A DNA stretch of 64,000 bases. It comes from Rhizaria sp. SCN 62-66. Its lineage: Eukaryota; Rhizaria, unplaced. Under the pieces are notes generated by a model that was given only the letters and a program-made list of their open reading frames with translations, was not told where the DNA came from and did not search any database. Shown here one piece after another: positions 9,102 through 19,300 of this stretch. The position numbers and the translations under genes are program-made. The stretch covers positions 1 to 64,000 of the forward strand of contig MEDY01000005.1 in the NCBI GenBank assembly GCA_001724265.1, in the 5' to 3' direction. Position 1 is the stretch's first letter. Every line of letters starts with the position of its first letter.

Positions 9102-10750
9102 TTACTGGTCCCCGCCGAAGCGCGAGCGGTAGAAGTCGTAGCCGGCCTTGCCGACTGCGCCGGCGGCGAGACCCGCGGCGACGGCAAAGAGCCCGTTGCC
9201 GAGCGAGTCGAGGCTGGTGATGGCTTCGACCTGCTGCACCATGTAGTCGCGCGGCGTCTGTGGGACGAGAATCTCCTTGTGCACGAGCGTCATGCCGCCG
9301 TCGTCCGAGAGCGCGATGGTGCCGCGCAGAAACACAGGCAGCCCCAGCGGCACGCCCGCCTCGGTCTTCTGCAGCCCGACCACCCGCGGCGCCACGGGGG
9401 CCGCGGGCGCGGGCGCGGCCGAAGAGGAGCCCGAGCCAGTGTTTACGACTACCACGGTCGACGGAGCGGCGGCGGCCGCGCCGCCCCCGTTGTTAGCCGT
9501 AGCGGCGTGCTGTGTGACGGCCATGGTGGGGATGAAGAAGTTTGCGGGCACGTTGTGCGGGGGCACCTCGACCCACACGCCGCCGGCCTTCTTCTCGATT
9601 GGGTCCATCGGGCTAAGGAGGCGAATGACCACAGGGGAGACAAGTGTGACGATGATTGTTCGGACTGATACTGAAGACGTGATTGGGTCATTGGTATTGA
9701 TCTCAACGTAAAATTCATTTAATTGGACAATCAACAAGTTGTTTAAGAAATTGCCAACACTTGTGCTGTCGTATACCGCGATGTGTGATGGGTACGTACC
9801 GAGCGTCGGCGGGGTCGGCCCAGAACATGGGCTCGAGGAGCTCCTCAGGCGTCTGGCGCTTGCCGAAGATGGCGTCGCGGACCGAGGGAACGGCGTTGAG
9901 GAAAAAGCCACGGTTGTGCTCGTCGTCCTCCTGCTTGTTCTAAAATTATATCAACAAGAAGCAACATACGCGCAACATACGCAAATAAATGATGTGAAGG
10001 CGGATGTCAAACCAAAGGCAAATATGAATCACATGAAGACTATATACATAAACCCACGATGTCCAACGATGCAGAGTGTTTGATGATGGTGTGCGTTTGT
10101 CAGCGTACCTGGTAGTCCTCGTTGATGAGCTGTGCAACCTCGATGATGTTGAACTTGGCGCGGATGGCGGCGCGGCGCTGCAACTCGGCCTCGTCGATTT
10201 CGCCCTGGCCGTCCTGCGTCAGGCCCGTGCGGTAAAAGCTCGACGCGTCGATGAGCCCCAGCATGCGGCCACTGGTGACGGAGGAGAGCACGTTCTCGCG
10301 CTGCACGCGCTGCTGCGTCACGACCTCGGAGGTTTTGCCGTCGGGGCCCTGCTTGGTCTCCTTGATCACGTTCGTCTCCTCAATGATCTCCTTCTCCTCG
10401 GAGCGTAGCAACGCGTAATGCACGGGGCGACCGGCCTCCTTATCCTCGCGCGTCACCAGAGCGTTGCGGGGCGCCCATGCGTAGCCGAAGAGGTTCACCT
10501 TAATCGTGGGCTCTTGACCAGACTCGCGGAGAGAGCGGAGAATCTCGTGCGTCTCCCTCATCTGAATAACAGGGTCGTTGGCAATCTCAGTAATGCGTTC
10601 AGTCTCTGACGCGACGGAACGCTTGGTGAGATAACCAAGACCGCCGAAAACGGCGGAGCCGACTGCGAACGCAGAGGCAAGCATGAAACTATGGTAAGGG
10701 CAAACGGGGTTTCGAGAGAGCGAGTATTCACAACCTGTTAGCACAGACAT
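9102..10750 (-). CDS. GIDE-domain-like membrane protein (MUL1-related, no RING), about 430 aa
   Basis: Three exons on the minus strand: 10750-10109, 9939-9800 and 9612-9102, ending TAA. Introns of 169 and 187 nt start GTACGC and GTACGT and end in TTTTAG and CCTTAG; frames join exactly (431 codons). An N-terminal hydrophobic segment (MLASAFAVGSAVFGGLGYL) and a C-terminal one (GLFAVAAGLAAGAVGKAG) flank a soluble region, as in the mitochondrial E3 ligase MUL1. The segment before the second hydrophobic stretch (GLPVFLRGTIALSDDG followed by a Val-rich strand and DYMVQQVEAI) resembles the end of the GIDE domain. MUL1 has a C-terminal RING; this protein ends about 20 residues after the membrane segment with none. 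It may therefore be a GIDE-only membrane protein, perhaps of mitochondria or peroxisomes. The start is uncertain: ATGs at 10783 and near 10684 are alternatives. Confidence 0.6.
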
Positions 10751-11347
10751 GGTACATATTAATGAAGACGTAAACGTATGCACAGACTACTCCAAGAATA
10801 TGTTAGAAACAGACATCTTAACGATCGAATTGATGACTTCCATTCATTTCGCGCAAGAGCCACAGCTGGCCCCTGAGGTCACCACAAACCGCTGGCAATG
10901 GTGGCCGAGGACCACTGGTGTGAACCTGTGGTATCTGTAGAGTATCAATGAGTTGTTTCCTATGCGTGAACAGGAATAAATCCCGCGACATTAAACGACA
11001 GGTCATTTGAAAAGTGAAATTGCTGTTTGAAATATGGTGCTAATGTATCATTTTGCGAACTCGCTCACAGTACACCCGTGCCTTTCATTCTTAGAACTTC
11101 GCTTATGTGTATTGTTATTTGAGTGCTATTACGACGATAGCTGAAAGTTGGCATTCTACTGTACATCAGGTACATCAAAAAAATTATACAAAACAAAAAA
11201 TAGAGTTGGACCTCGACGTAAGCATCATCACAAACGACACCAAGGACACACCACGTTACTCAGCAGATCCGCGCTCAGTCAAACTCGGTGACGCGCCAGT
11301 GTCTGTCCTCGCGGGTATATTCGGAATGTGCCGTCTCTGATCAGTGC
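10751..11347. other. Intergenic, no feature seen
   Basis: AT-rich DNA between the 5' end of the GIDE-like gene and the 3' end of the polyQ/RG gene, both on the minus strand. No coding, RNA or repeat signal recognised. Confidence 0.5.
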
Positions 11348-12445
11348 TTACGCGCGGCGGCTGCGGCTCTGGCCGCGGCCCTGGCCCTGCTGCTGCTGCT
11401 GTTGCTGCTGCTGGGGGCGGCCGCGGGAAGACGAGCGCTCGCGACGCTGGCCCTGCTGCTGCTGCTGCTGGGCCTGCTGGCCGCGGCCGCCGCGGGCCGG
11501 GGACTGGCCGCGAGCGGGCGACTGCCCACGCTGGCGCTACTGCTGCTGCTGCTGCTGGGGCTGGGGCTGGCCGCGGCCGCGGGACTGGCTGCGGGCCGCG
11601 GCGGGCGCGCTGTCGTTGTCGCGCGCGCGGGCGCCGAAGACGCCGCCGGCGGGCGCAGCCTGCTTGGGCGGCTGCTGCTGCTGCTTGCCGCCGCGGCCGC
11701 GAGAGGACGAGCGGTCACGGGCGCCACTGTTGGTGTTGGCGTTGGCGTTGGCGTTACCGCGGGCGCGGGAGAGCGAGCGCGAGGGCGAAGGCGAGCGCGA
11801 CTGCGCCTGAGGTGCGGTGCGGCGCGCCTTGGCGAGCATCTCGCTCCGGTTCTGCGCGCCGCGACGCGCGCCCGCGGCCGCGCGCTGGAGGGCGCCCTGC
11901 TTGAGCGCGGCAGCGGCGGCGCCAGACTTGCCGCGGGCAGTGGCGGCCGCGGCGGCAGAGGCGACCTTGCGGGACACCGACGCGTCGCGCGCACGCGAGG
12001 TCGAGCGCGAGCGCGAGCGGCTGGGAGAGCGGTCGGCGCTGCTGCTGCCGGCGTTGGCGTTGGCGGGGACGCGGGAGCGGCCGCGGGTCGACTGCGGCTG
12101 CTGCTGGTTCTGCTGCTGCTGCTGCTGGGGCGCGCGGCTGCGGCCGCGGCCCTGGGCCTGCTGCTGCTGCTGGTTCTGCTGCTGCTTCTTGGCGGGGGCC
12201 TTCTGGCCCTGCTGCTGCTTCTGCTGCTGCTGGCTCTGCGCCGAGCGCGGGTTGGAGCGCTGGGTCACGCCGCCGTTGCGGCGCGCGTTGCCGCCGGCGT
12301 TGCCGCCCTTGGCAGAAGCGCCGCCCTTGGCGCTGTTGTTGGCGCTCACGTTGCCCTTCTTCTGGTTGTTCTGGTTCTGGTTCTGGTTCTGGTTCTGACG
12401 GCCGCCCTGGTTCTGGCCCTTCTTGTTGGCGCCAGCCTTGTTGCT
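11348..12445 (-). CDS. Gln/Asn/Arg/Gly/Ser-rich protein (main exon), with in-frame UAG
   Basis: The main exon runs on the minus strand from 12445, after a pyrimidine-rich 3' splice site (TTACACCTTAG), to TAA at 11348-11350: 366 codons including the stop. Content is QN repeats, SRSRS and SPSRS stretches, RGRGR/GRGG boxes and Q6-Q9 runs, typical of disordered RNA-binding or condensate-forming proteins; no folded domain is visible. Codon 303 of the exon is UAG (11539-11537) after six CAGs. The next 62 codons carry on with the same QSPARG, RGGRGQQ and SSSRGRPQQQ style before TAA. No ATG opens this exon, so a short first exon exists upstream. One candidate is the 9-nt ATG AGT GAT at 12787-12779 followed by GTACCG, which is in phase but speculative. 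Confidence 0.65.
11537..11539 (-). other. In-frame UAG codon within a polyglutamine run
   Basis: Context on the minus strand: CAG CAG CAG TAG CGC CAG CGT GGG CAG. Downstream codons keep the Gln/Arg/Gly/Ser repeat style for 62 codons to TAA. This is the clearest single case that UAG is read as Gln. Confidence 0.85.
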
Positions 12446-13793
12446 CTAAGGTGTAATGCAGAGAAGCGACGAGGTGATGGCAGTCAGGCATAACAAGAGA
12501 GTGCGACAAACGTGTGCGATTGCGATTGGGACACAAAAAGTGGAGATTCGAGGGGAGTGATGGATGTAAGATGTGTCCATGTGTGTTGGATCAGTGTCAT
12601 GCAAGGATGATCGCGCTTGCAAATGTCGCTGTGTTCGTTGTGTGTCGGGTACGCCTTCGTTTGCGTTTGTGGCGTCGCTGTCGTGTCTATGTTGCCTGGA
12701 CACACACACAGTCTCGTGTAGGTTTAATAGATCTGCAGAGATGTGGCTCATAGAGATGAAACAGCACACCCGCGGTACATCACTCATTACACAAGAGAGG
12801 ATGAGGGCAGAACCACACCGAAACTGTGTGCTTGTGGCGAGAACGACTGTCCTACGGCCGAGACAGTCCTGATGGATGTGCAGCTCAGCGCATATCGAGC
12901 GGGATCTGACAGGCAAAACGAAAACGGATTGCAAAGAAAGTGCCACGTCGCAAAAGAGCAGACAGTAGGTAATACCAGACAGAATGTGGCGCAACACAAC
13001 GAGATCGTGGATACCACGAAATCGTGTGTCGAACCAGAGACGGTTTCGTCCAAGAAGAAGTGGGCGCGAAAAGAGATTATTTAGGATTGAATTTCACGAG
13101 TGATAGAAAGGACGTACGCGCTCAGCATTAACAATGTCACTCAGACTGACATCAAGCATTGACTGAAAACTCATGTTGATCTTGTCCACGTGGGTTTAGC
13201 TTCGCACCAACCACCTTCTCAAAATCCCTTATCTCGCCTTCGAGCCTCCGAGCGATTCGTGGTCGAGGACATCCTCCCAGCAACAGACCAGCGAGCGAGA
13301 AGTTAGGCCGGTTTTTGACACAGCGCCGGGCGAGACCGGGACAACTTTGAGCCAGACCGAACAGGACGAGTTTCTCTGGCTCAACACCGAGGAAGTAATG
13401 CAATTTTCAACTATAATGCACTTCGCGATGTGGCATATTTTGAATTTTGAAATTGTTGCAACTATAACTCAGTTTTTGACCTGAAACACAGTTTGCAAAG
13501 TGGCCATACCGTTGCCGTTAGAGCACACCGCAAACTCGTTACTTCCCTTTGCGGCGCTTTTCTCAGCAACTATGCAGTAGAGCCTTTATATATTCGTGTT
13601 CCCGGGGATTCATTCAACTACGCGGTGTTGTTATATCACGTTCGATAGTGTGTTGTGTTTCTCAAATTTTCATTTTCCGCAACTCGGTCGCTGTCAACTG
13701 CTCTTTTTGCCATTCGCGATTTTCGGCGTTTTACTCAACTATCCTCATCTTCTACGTTACTGCACGGACCTTCTGCTGATCACTCCTAGGCCG
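12446..13793. other. Intergenic and 5' regions between divergent genes
   Basis: Holds the unplaced first exon and intron of the minus-strand polyQ/RG gene and the promoter of the plus-strand sterol reductase gene. A 10-bp inverted repeat lies at 13347-13384. Longer open frames here lack ATG or coding-like composition. Confidence 0.4.
13347..13384. repeat. Hairpin-forming inverted repeat
   Basis: TTGAGCCAGA at 13347-13356 is the exact complement of TCTGGCTCAA at 13375-13384, with an 18-base loop. It sits about 410 bp upstream of the sterol reductase ATG. Role unknown. Confidence 0.5.
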
Positions 13794-15581
13794 ATGTCGT
13801 CCCGCCGCTCGTCCTCGCGCGCCCGCGCGAGCACCAGCAGCAGCACCAAGGCCCCCGCCGCTGCTGCGACCCCCGCCCGCGGCCGTTCCCGCTCCCGCTC
13901 CACCTCCCGCGCCCCCGCCTCGTCCCGTGCCAAGTCTTCCGGCCGCTCCTCCGCCGCCAAGAAGTCTTCCTCGTCCAAGTCGAGCAAGGCCGACGCGTCT
14001 CCCGAGCGCCCCGCCCCGACGCCCAAGCGCGCCGTGCGCACCCGCTCGCGCTCCGCCGTCCGCGCCCCCGTGCTTACCGTCGAGGACGACACCAAGCCCG
14101 CCGAGCCCAAGGCTGCTGAGCCCGCCGCTGACGGCGTGCGCTCGCGTCGTTCTCTGCGCGTGGCCCGCGCCGCCGGCGAGGCCGACGCCGCCGAGGTCGC
14201 GCAGTTCGAGGCCTCCGTGGCCGCCGCGACTGGCAGCAAGCGCGTGGTGGAGCCCGAGCCGTACCAGTTCGGCGGCCCCCTGGGCGCGCTGGGCATCTTC
14301 GTCTTCTCGCACTTCATCGTGATGTACTTCTTTGCGTGCCTCAACCACAACGGCGGCGCGCTGCTGCTGCCGCAGTCGCTCTCCCAGGTCGCCATCGTGG
14401 CCTGGGCCAAGACCTTCTGGAGCATCCTCGCTACGCACGCTGCGCCGACCATGTGGGCCTTCAAGGCTTTCTGGATCTTCCAGATCACCCAGGCCATCCT
14501 CGCCGTCATCCTTCCGGGCGTCACCATCTTCGGCCTCCCCGTGCCTTCCGAGGGCGGCAAGCGCCTCAAGTACCACTGCAACGCTCTGTCGACGTGGTAC
14601 GTCACGCTCGCGGCCTTCTGGGCCATGAACCACTACGGCGTGTTCCGTCTGTCGTCGATCATCGACAACATTGGCCCGCTCGCCACTGTCGCCATGTTCT
14701 CCTCGGACGCCATTGCCGTCGCCATCCACGTCGCGGCCTACATCAAGGGCACCGTCGCCGAGGACCGCTCCGGCAACGTCTTCTACGACTTCTTCATGGG
14801 CGTGTGGCTTAACCCGCGCATCGGTGCGCTCGACCTCAAGATGTGGGCCGAGGTCCGCGTGTCGTGGATCATGCTCTTCCTCATCACCGCCTCGGCGGCC
14901 GCGAAGCAGTACGAGACCTACGGCGTCATCTCCCCCGCCATGGGCCTCATCCTGCTCGCGCACGGGCTCTACTCCAACGCCATCATGAAGGGCGAGGACT
15001 GCATCCCCACGACCTGGGACATCTTCCACGAGAAGTGGGGCTGGATGCTCATCTTCTGGAACCTCTGCGGCGTCCCCTTCGTCTACACCACGCAGTCCAT
15101 CTTCCTCGTCCAAAAGACCCCCCAGTTCGTGCAGTATCCCACCGCCGTCTGGGTCTTCCTTTACATCGCGATCATCGTGCTCTACTACATCTGGGACACG
15201 TGCAACAGCCAGAAGAACCGCTTCCGCATGGTGCTCAACGGCTCCTACGTGCCGCGTCCCTTCGCCTTCCCGCAGCTGCCTTGGGGCACGCTCAAGGACC
15301 CCAAGTTCCTGACCACCAAGGCGGGCACTCCGCTGCTCGTCGACGGCTGGTACCGCTTTGCGCGCAAGTTCCACTACACCGTCGACATCACCATGGCGCT
15401 CGTGTGGGGCCTCTCGTGCGGCACGTCGCACTTCCTGCCGTTCTTCTACGTCTTCTTCTTCACCGGCTTCCTCTATTCGCGCGTCATCCGCGACGAGGCC
15501 CGCTGCGCCGTTAAGTACGGCGCCGACTGGGACACCTACGTCGCCCAGGTGCCCTACCGCTTCATCCCCGGCGTCTACTAA
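13794..15581 (+). CDS. ERG4: Delta(24(28))-sterol reductase (ERG4 type) with RS-rich N-terminal extension, 595 aa
   Basis: Reduces the C-24(28) double bond at the end of ergosterol-type sterol synthesis, in the ER membrane with NADPH. Intronless; TAA stop. Family motifs are very clear: LNPRIGALDLKMWAEVR, KGEDCIPTTWDIFHEKWGW, MLIFWNLCGVPFVYTTQS, NSQKNRFRM, FPQLPWGTLKDPK, LLVDGWYRFARKFHYT, and a C-terminal CAVKYGADWDTY..VPYRFIPGVY typical of ERG4/ERG24/DHCR7 enzymes. The KGEDCIPTTWDIF and LPWGTLK blocks point to ERG4 rather than the C-14 or C-7 reductases. Multiple hydrophobic membrane segments are present. The first 155 or so residues are basic and Ser/Arg-rich (GRSRSRSTSR, RTRSRSAVR), longer than usual for the enzyme and recalling the RS region fused to the reductase fold in animal lamin B receptor. 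The start is the first ATG of the extension; the frame is open further up without another good start. Confidence 0.93.
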   Translation: MSSRRSSSRARASTSSSTKAPAAAATPARGRSRSRSTSRAPASSRAKSSGRSSAAKKSSSSKSSKADASPERPAPTPKRAVRTRSRSAVRAPVLTVEDDTKPAEPKAAEPAADGVRSRRSLRVARAAGEADAAEVAQFEASVAAATGSKRVVEPEPYQFGGPLGALGIFVFSHFIVMYFFACLNHNGGALLLPQSLSQVAIVAWAKTFWSILATHAAPTMWAFKAFWIFQITQAILAVILPGVTIFGLPVPSEGGKRLKYHCNALSTWYVTLAAFWAMNHYGVFRLSSIIDNIGPLATVAMFSSDAIAVAIHVAAYIKGTVAEDRSGNVFYDFFMGVWLNPRIGALDLKMWAEVRVSWIMLFLITASAAAKQYETYGVISPAMGLILLAHGLYSNAIMKGEDCIPTTWDIFHEKWGWMLIFWNLCGVPFVYTTQSIFLVQKTPQFVQYPTAVWVFLYIAIIVLYYIWDTCNSQKNRFRMVLNGSYVPRPFAFPQLPWGTLKDPKFLTTKAGTPLLVDGWYRFARKFHYTVDITMALVWGLSCGTSHFLPFFYVFFFTGFLYSRVIRDEARCAVKYGADWDTYVAQVPYRFIPGVY

Positions 15582-16332
15582 GCGAAACGCTGTCGTTAAA
15601 TCGATCGGAAGGGGTGCGCTAGAGAATGACGTGGCGACGACCAGCAACTGGCTATGTAATGACTTCAGAGGACTCTTACGTATTAAATTTATGCGTGTGT
15701 TAAAGAAAGAGATACTGTAAAGAGATTGTGATGTTTCTCTTTGTTTTGTTTCTGCAAGTATTTAGTTTTACCTTTCCAACAAACACACCAAGAATGCGAT
15801 GTTCATGGTGTATTTTTTTTCTTGAACGAGTCAAAGTAACATAATTGATCACGCGTCATGCCTTGTATGTTTTACATTTAGAACTACGCTTGACACTTGA
15901 GAAGTTCCTCATGTATTGAGTGGTCGCTCCATCGTCTGTGAACGTACTGTTGTCGCATCGCATGTCCTGTTGTCTTGCGTCTTGTCTGCTTCGTTGCTCG
16001 TTCTTGCTCTCTACAGAGTTTTAAGTTCGAGTGATGTCGTCGGTGACGTAATAACGATGCTGTTGTTCTTCATATTTTATACACTAGTAATTTTATCACA
16101 CTTCGGAGTAACTCCTTCAGCACAAACCTCCATAAATCATCACTCTTTTTTTCACTCTTTTTTTCATGTTTTGCCAAGGACTGAAGTGAGATCTACATTT
16201 GAGAAGATATTCATGAACTGTGTATTATTTTATCATAATCAATTGATTTTAATTTTAAAAATTGTCAATCTATATTATTTATCATTGTTTACTCATGATG
16301 GCTTCAGCAGGAGGCTTCTTATCAAACAGTCC
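15582..16332. other. Intergenic between convergent genes
   Basis: AT-rich 3' flanks of the sterol reductase and the giant gene. An open frame at 15901-16410 has no early ATG and runs antisense into the end of the giant gene; it is not supported. Confidence 0.5.
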
Positions 16333-19300
16333 TTACACACCCATCCCGAGGACGTCGTGCAGGGCATCACTACCAACCCCTTTGGCCTGGACAAACTTGG
16401 CATATTTTGACGCCAACGCAACCGCCTCTCCCGTTTCCGACCCGCCCATTCGCGCCATCCACTCTACGCACCCCGGCTTAACTTTGTGCCGCTGCAGCAA
16501 CGTAGTGAAGAGCGCGAACTGGAAGTGTGCAGACCGCTCACTTGCAGACATGCCAACTCCCCACGTGCCGTTGTCGCTCTCGCCCTCGGCCTCAACCCCC
16601 TGCTCATCACTGTCTGCATCGGCGACTGCAGCGGCAGCTCGCACCAGCCCGACTGCGACAGCGACCGCGGCCACGGGGGACGTCGCCGCGGTAGCCAGCA
16701 GCCGCTTCCGCTCGCTCTTCGCGCTCGCTGACGCGGACGCGGTCTGATTTTGCGCATCGGCGGCGGCCTGACTTCCGGTGCCCCATAGCGCAAGCAGTGG
16801 CGCGAGCGAGGAGTCTAGCGCGCGCCAGAGGCGGACGGCAAGGCGCTTGTCTTTGGGGGCCAGTCCGGGGTAGCTCGCCGTCGTCACACCCTTGTTGAAC
16901 GTGTTCACGTAGACCGAGCAGTTGCTCTCAGCGCTGGGGCACGGGTCGGGGTCGCAGGTGGCGAGCGTGGCGGGCACCGAGTGGAGCACGCTCACGAGCG
17001 ACTGCGATATGAACGAGAGCAGGGACGGGAGAACAAGACTGTGGGCGACAGGCACCGTCACGCCCGCGGCGCTCTTGCTCTTACTCACGCCGTGCGTGCC
17101 GCCGCTCGCGGTGGAGACGGTGGAGGCAGCCGGGCTCTGGGTGAAGGCAACCGCAGCGGGCACCATTGAGCGCAGCTTCGCAGCCGCACTCATCCCCTCT
17201 GCCTCATGGTCCATGGGGTTTACACTCACGCCGTCCAAGAGAGTCGCCTGCAGCGGCTGCGTGTTGGCGAAGCCGCCCGGCCGAAGCGCCGAGAGCGCGC
17301 CCTTGAGCACGGCAGGAATGACCTCGGTGGCGAGCAGGGTCGCAAAGGCCAGGTGCATCGGCGAGCCGGGAATGAGGAGCGCGGAGATGACGGCGTAGGA
17401 AACTTCGGGGGACTCGGTCAGCGGCTGCTTGGCAGCGCTCGCACTCAGGCCGAAGGCAGACGTGTGGGTGGCTCGCTTTTGGCGAGAGGCCTTCGTCCTG
17501 GTCTTAGCAGCGCGAGTGGTAGGGTCGAGGGGCATAACCTTGCGACTGGACATGCTCTTGCGCTGCGCCACTTGTGACTGAGCAGGCTTGAGCTGAGTGA
17601 CTTGAGGTTTGACAGCGGTGCTAGAGTTCATTGTGTTGAAATGGCTGCTGTTTGTGGGAGCAAACATTGCTGACAGAGTTGTCTTAGTCACCGCAACTGT
17701 CTTCTTGTTGGCAAACACAGAAGCAAGGTCTTCGTCATCGTCGTCCTCTCCCTTGGCACCGGGACTAGTCGTGGGCAGGGATTCGTTGTCGTCACCATCG
17801 TTGGTATGCTCAAATGGGTTGGTACTAATGTTGGCTTGGTCAGCGTCGTCGTTGTCGTCGTCGTCAAAGGGGTTGGTTCGAGCGCTCTCTTGATTTTGGG
17901 TGCGACGGTCAGCCCTCGACGCAGGAAGAGTGTCAAACGGATTCGTGCTCTGTCCGTACAAGCTCGTGCTGGCGTCCGCATTCGCGTTTGTGTCACCAGC
18001 CACATGGGACGCTTCATTGTCGTTCTCGAAAGGATTACTGCTCGTGGTCATAGCCTCAGGGATAGCGATAGCATCAGCTTCAGGCTCAGGCTCCGACTCA
18101 TAATCTGACTCGTACCCATCCTCACTGTCAGAGTCCGACTCGGAATCCGAGCCAGAATCAGAGTCGGAGTCGTTGTTTGTGAGAACAGTCGAGTACCCGC
18201 ACAGAGCGTAGCGCAGGCCCTTAGAGAGCAGCTCAACACTCGCTCTCACAGCGACCCTGTCGGCCTCTTCGTCGTCACTTTCACTCTCGCCATCGCCATC
18301 AGCAGCACTGTGACTCGCGTTCGTGGTTGCGCCCGTGTTAGTGTTCGAGGTCGTGCGGGTGATGCCATAGAACGCCAAGAGATCTTCAGCCTCTGCAGCA
18401 GCTGCAGCAGCGGCCTCTGCTGCCTCAGCAGCCTTAGCCTCGGCCTCGGCTTGCGCCTCCGCGCTTAAGCCCTTCGACTTGCCGTGAGAGGGTACCACAG
18501 ACAGGAGGGGTTGAACCTGAGTCACACCACTCGCACCATGCTGCTGCTGACGCATCGTTAGGAGCTGCTGCTTGCGTTGCTTGCGCTGCAGCTGCTTCTG
18601 CTGGAGCTTCAGCAACTTCTTGCCAACAACGCGCACCCACCAGGCGCTGACGGCCGTGAGGCGTGGCAACAGCAACATGGCCATGGTCGAGAGACTGTGA
18701 GCAACACAGGTACCGAGGCGAGAGGCCAACAAGTCAAGTCGTACCAGACGGGCGTCGCGGCCGACGTAAGGGGCGGAGAAAGTCAGGCCGCCCTTAGCTG
18801 AGGAAGGTGCCACACCATTGCTCAATTCGACGTTGTTATGATTCTTGACAATGTCCTTCGTGACGCAGCAGGCGCAGCAGTAGTCGCGCTCGACAACACT
18901 CTCAGCATCCGCTGTGACACCAGAGTCGCCCGCATTGATAGAGTCAGCGTAGTACAATGTGTTCGAGTTGCGCGGCAAAAGCCCGCCTTCAACAGCCTCC
19001 CGGTGAGTGCCACGGCTTGCCAGAGCACTCAGCAGCTCACACGCATTTGCCTTGTTGCTGCTGTTGCTGCACGCACTAGACGAAACACTGCATTTATGCT
19101 GTGTGTAAGTATTGAGATAGTGCGCCATAGCACCCGTGCTGCTCGCACCCGTGCTCGCGATCGTGGTGCTACCGCTGTTGGTCACAGTGCCAGCATCTGA
19201 TAGCTGCGAGTAGCCGACGGGGTTGACAAAGGCGTTGTTGAACGCGTTTACACTCACAATACTGCTGCTTCCGTTGCTGACAATCGCCGCAAGCTCGCTG

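Noticed and set aside
10690-10735. 45-nt intron near the start of the GIDE-like gene
   Set aside because: Too short compared with all other introns (114-265 nt) and the frame is open without it.
11288-12493. Leu/Ala/Arg-rich plus-strand frame
   Set aside because: Antisense of CAG/CGC repeats; poly-Leu is the complement of poly-Gln. The minus frame has the coherent repeat peptide and a splice acceptor.
13152-13403. 83-residue minus-strand open frame
   Set aside because: No ATG start; contains the hairpin at 13347-13384; no coding features or neighbours in frame.
13752-15647. Long minus-strand open frame over the sterol reductase
   Set aside because: Antisense shadow caused by GC-rich codons; Glu/Val/Gly/Asp-rich with no motif.
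15901-16410. Plus-strand open frame with hydrophobic stretches
   Set aside because: No ATG near its start, AT-rich non-coding composition, and its end runs antisense into the giant gene's coding sequence.
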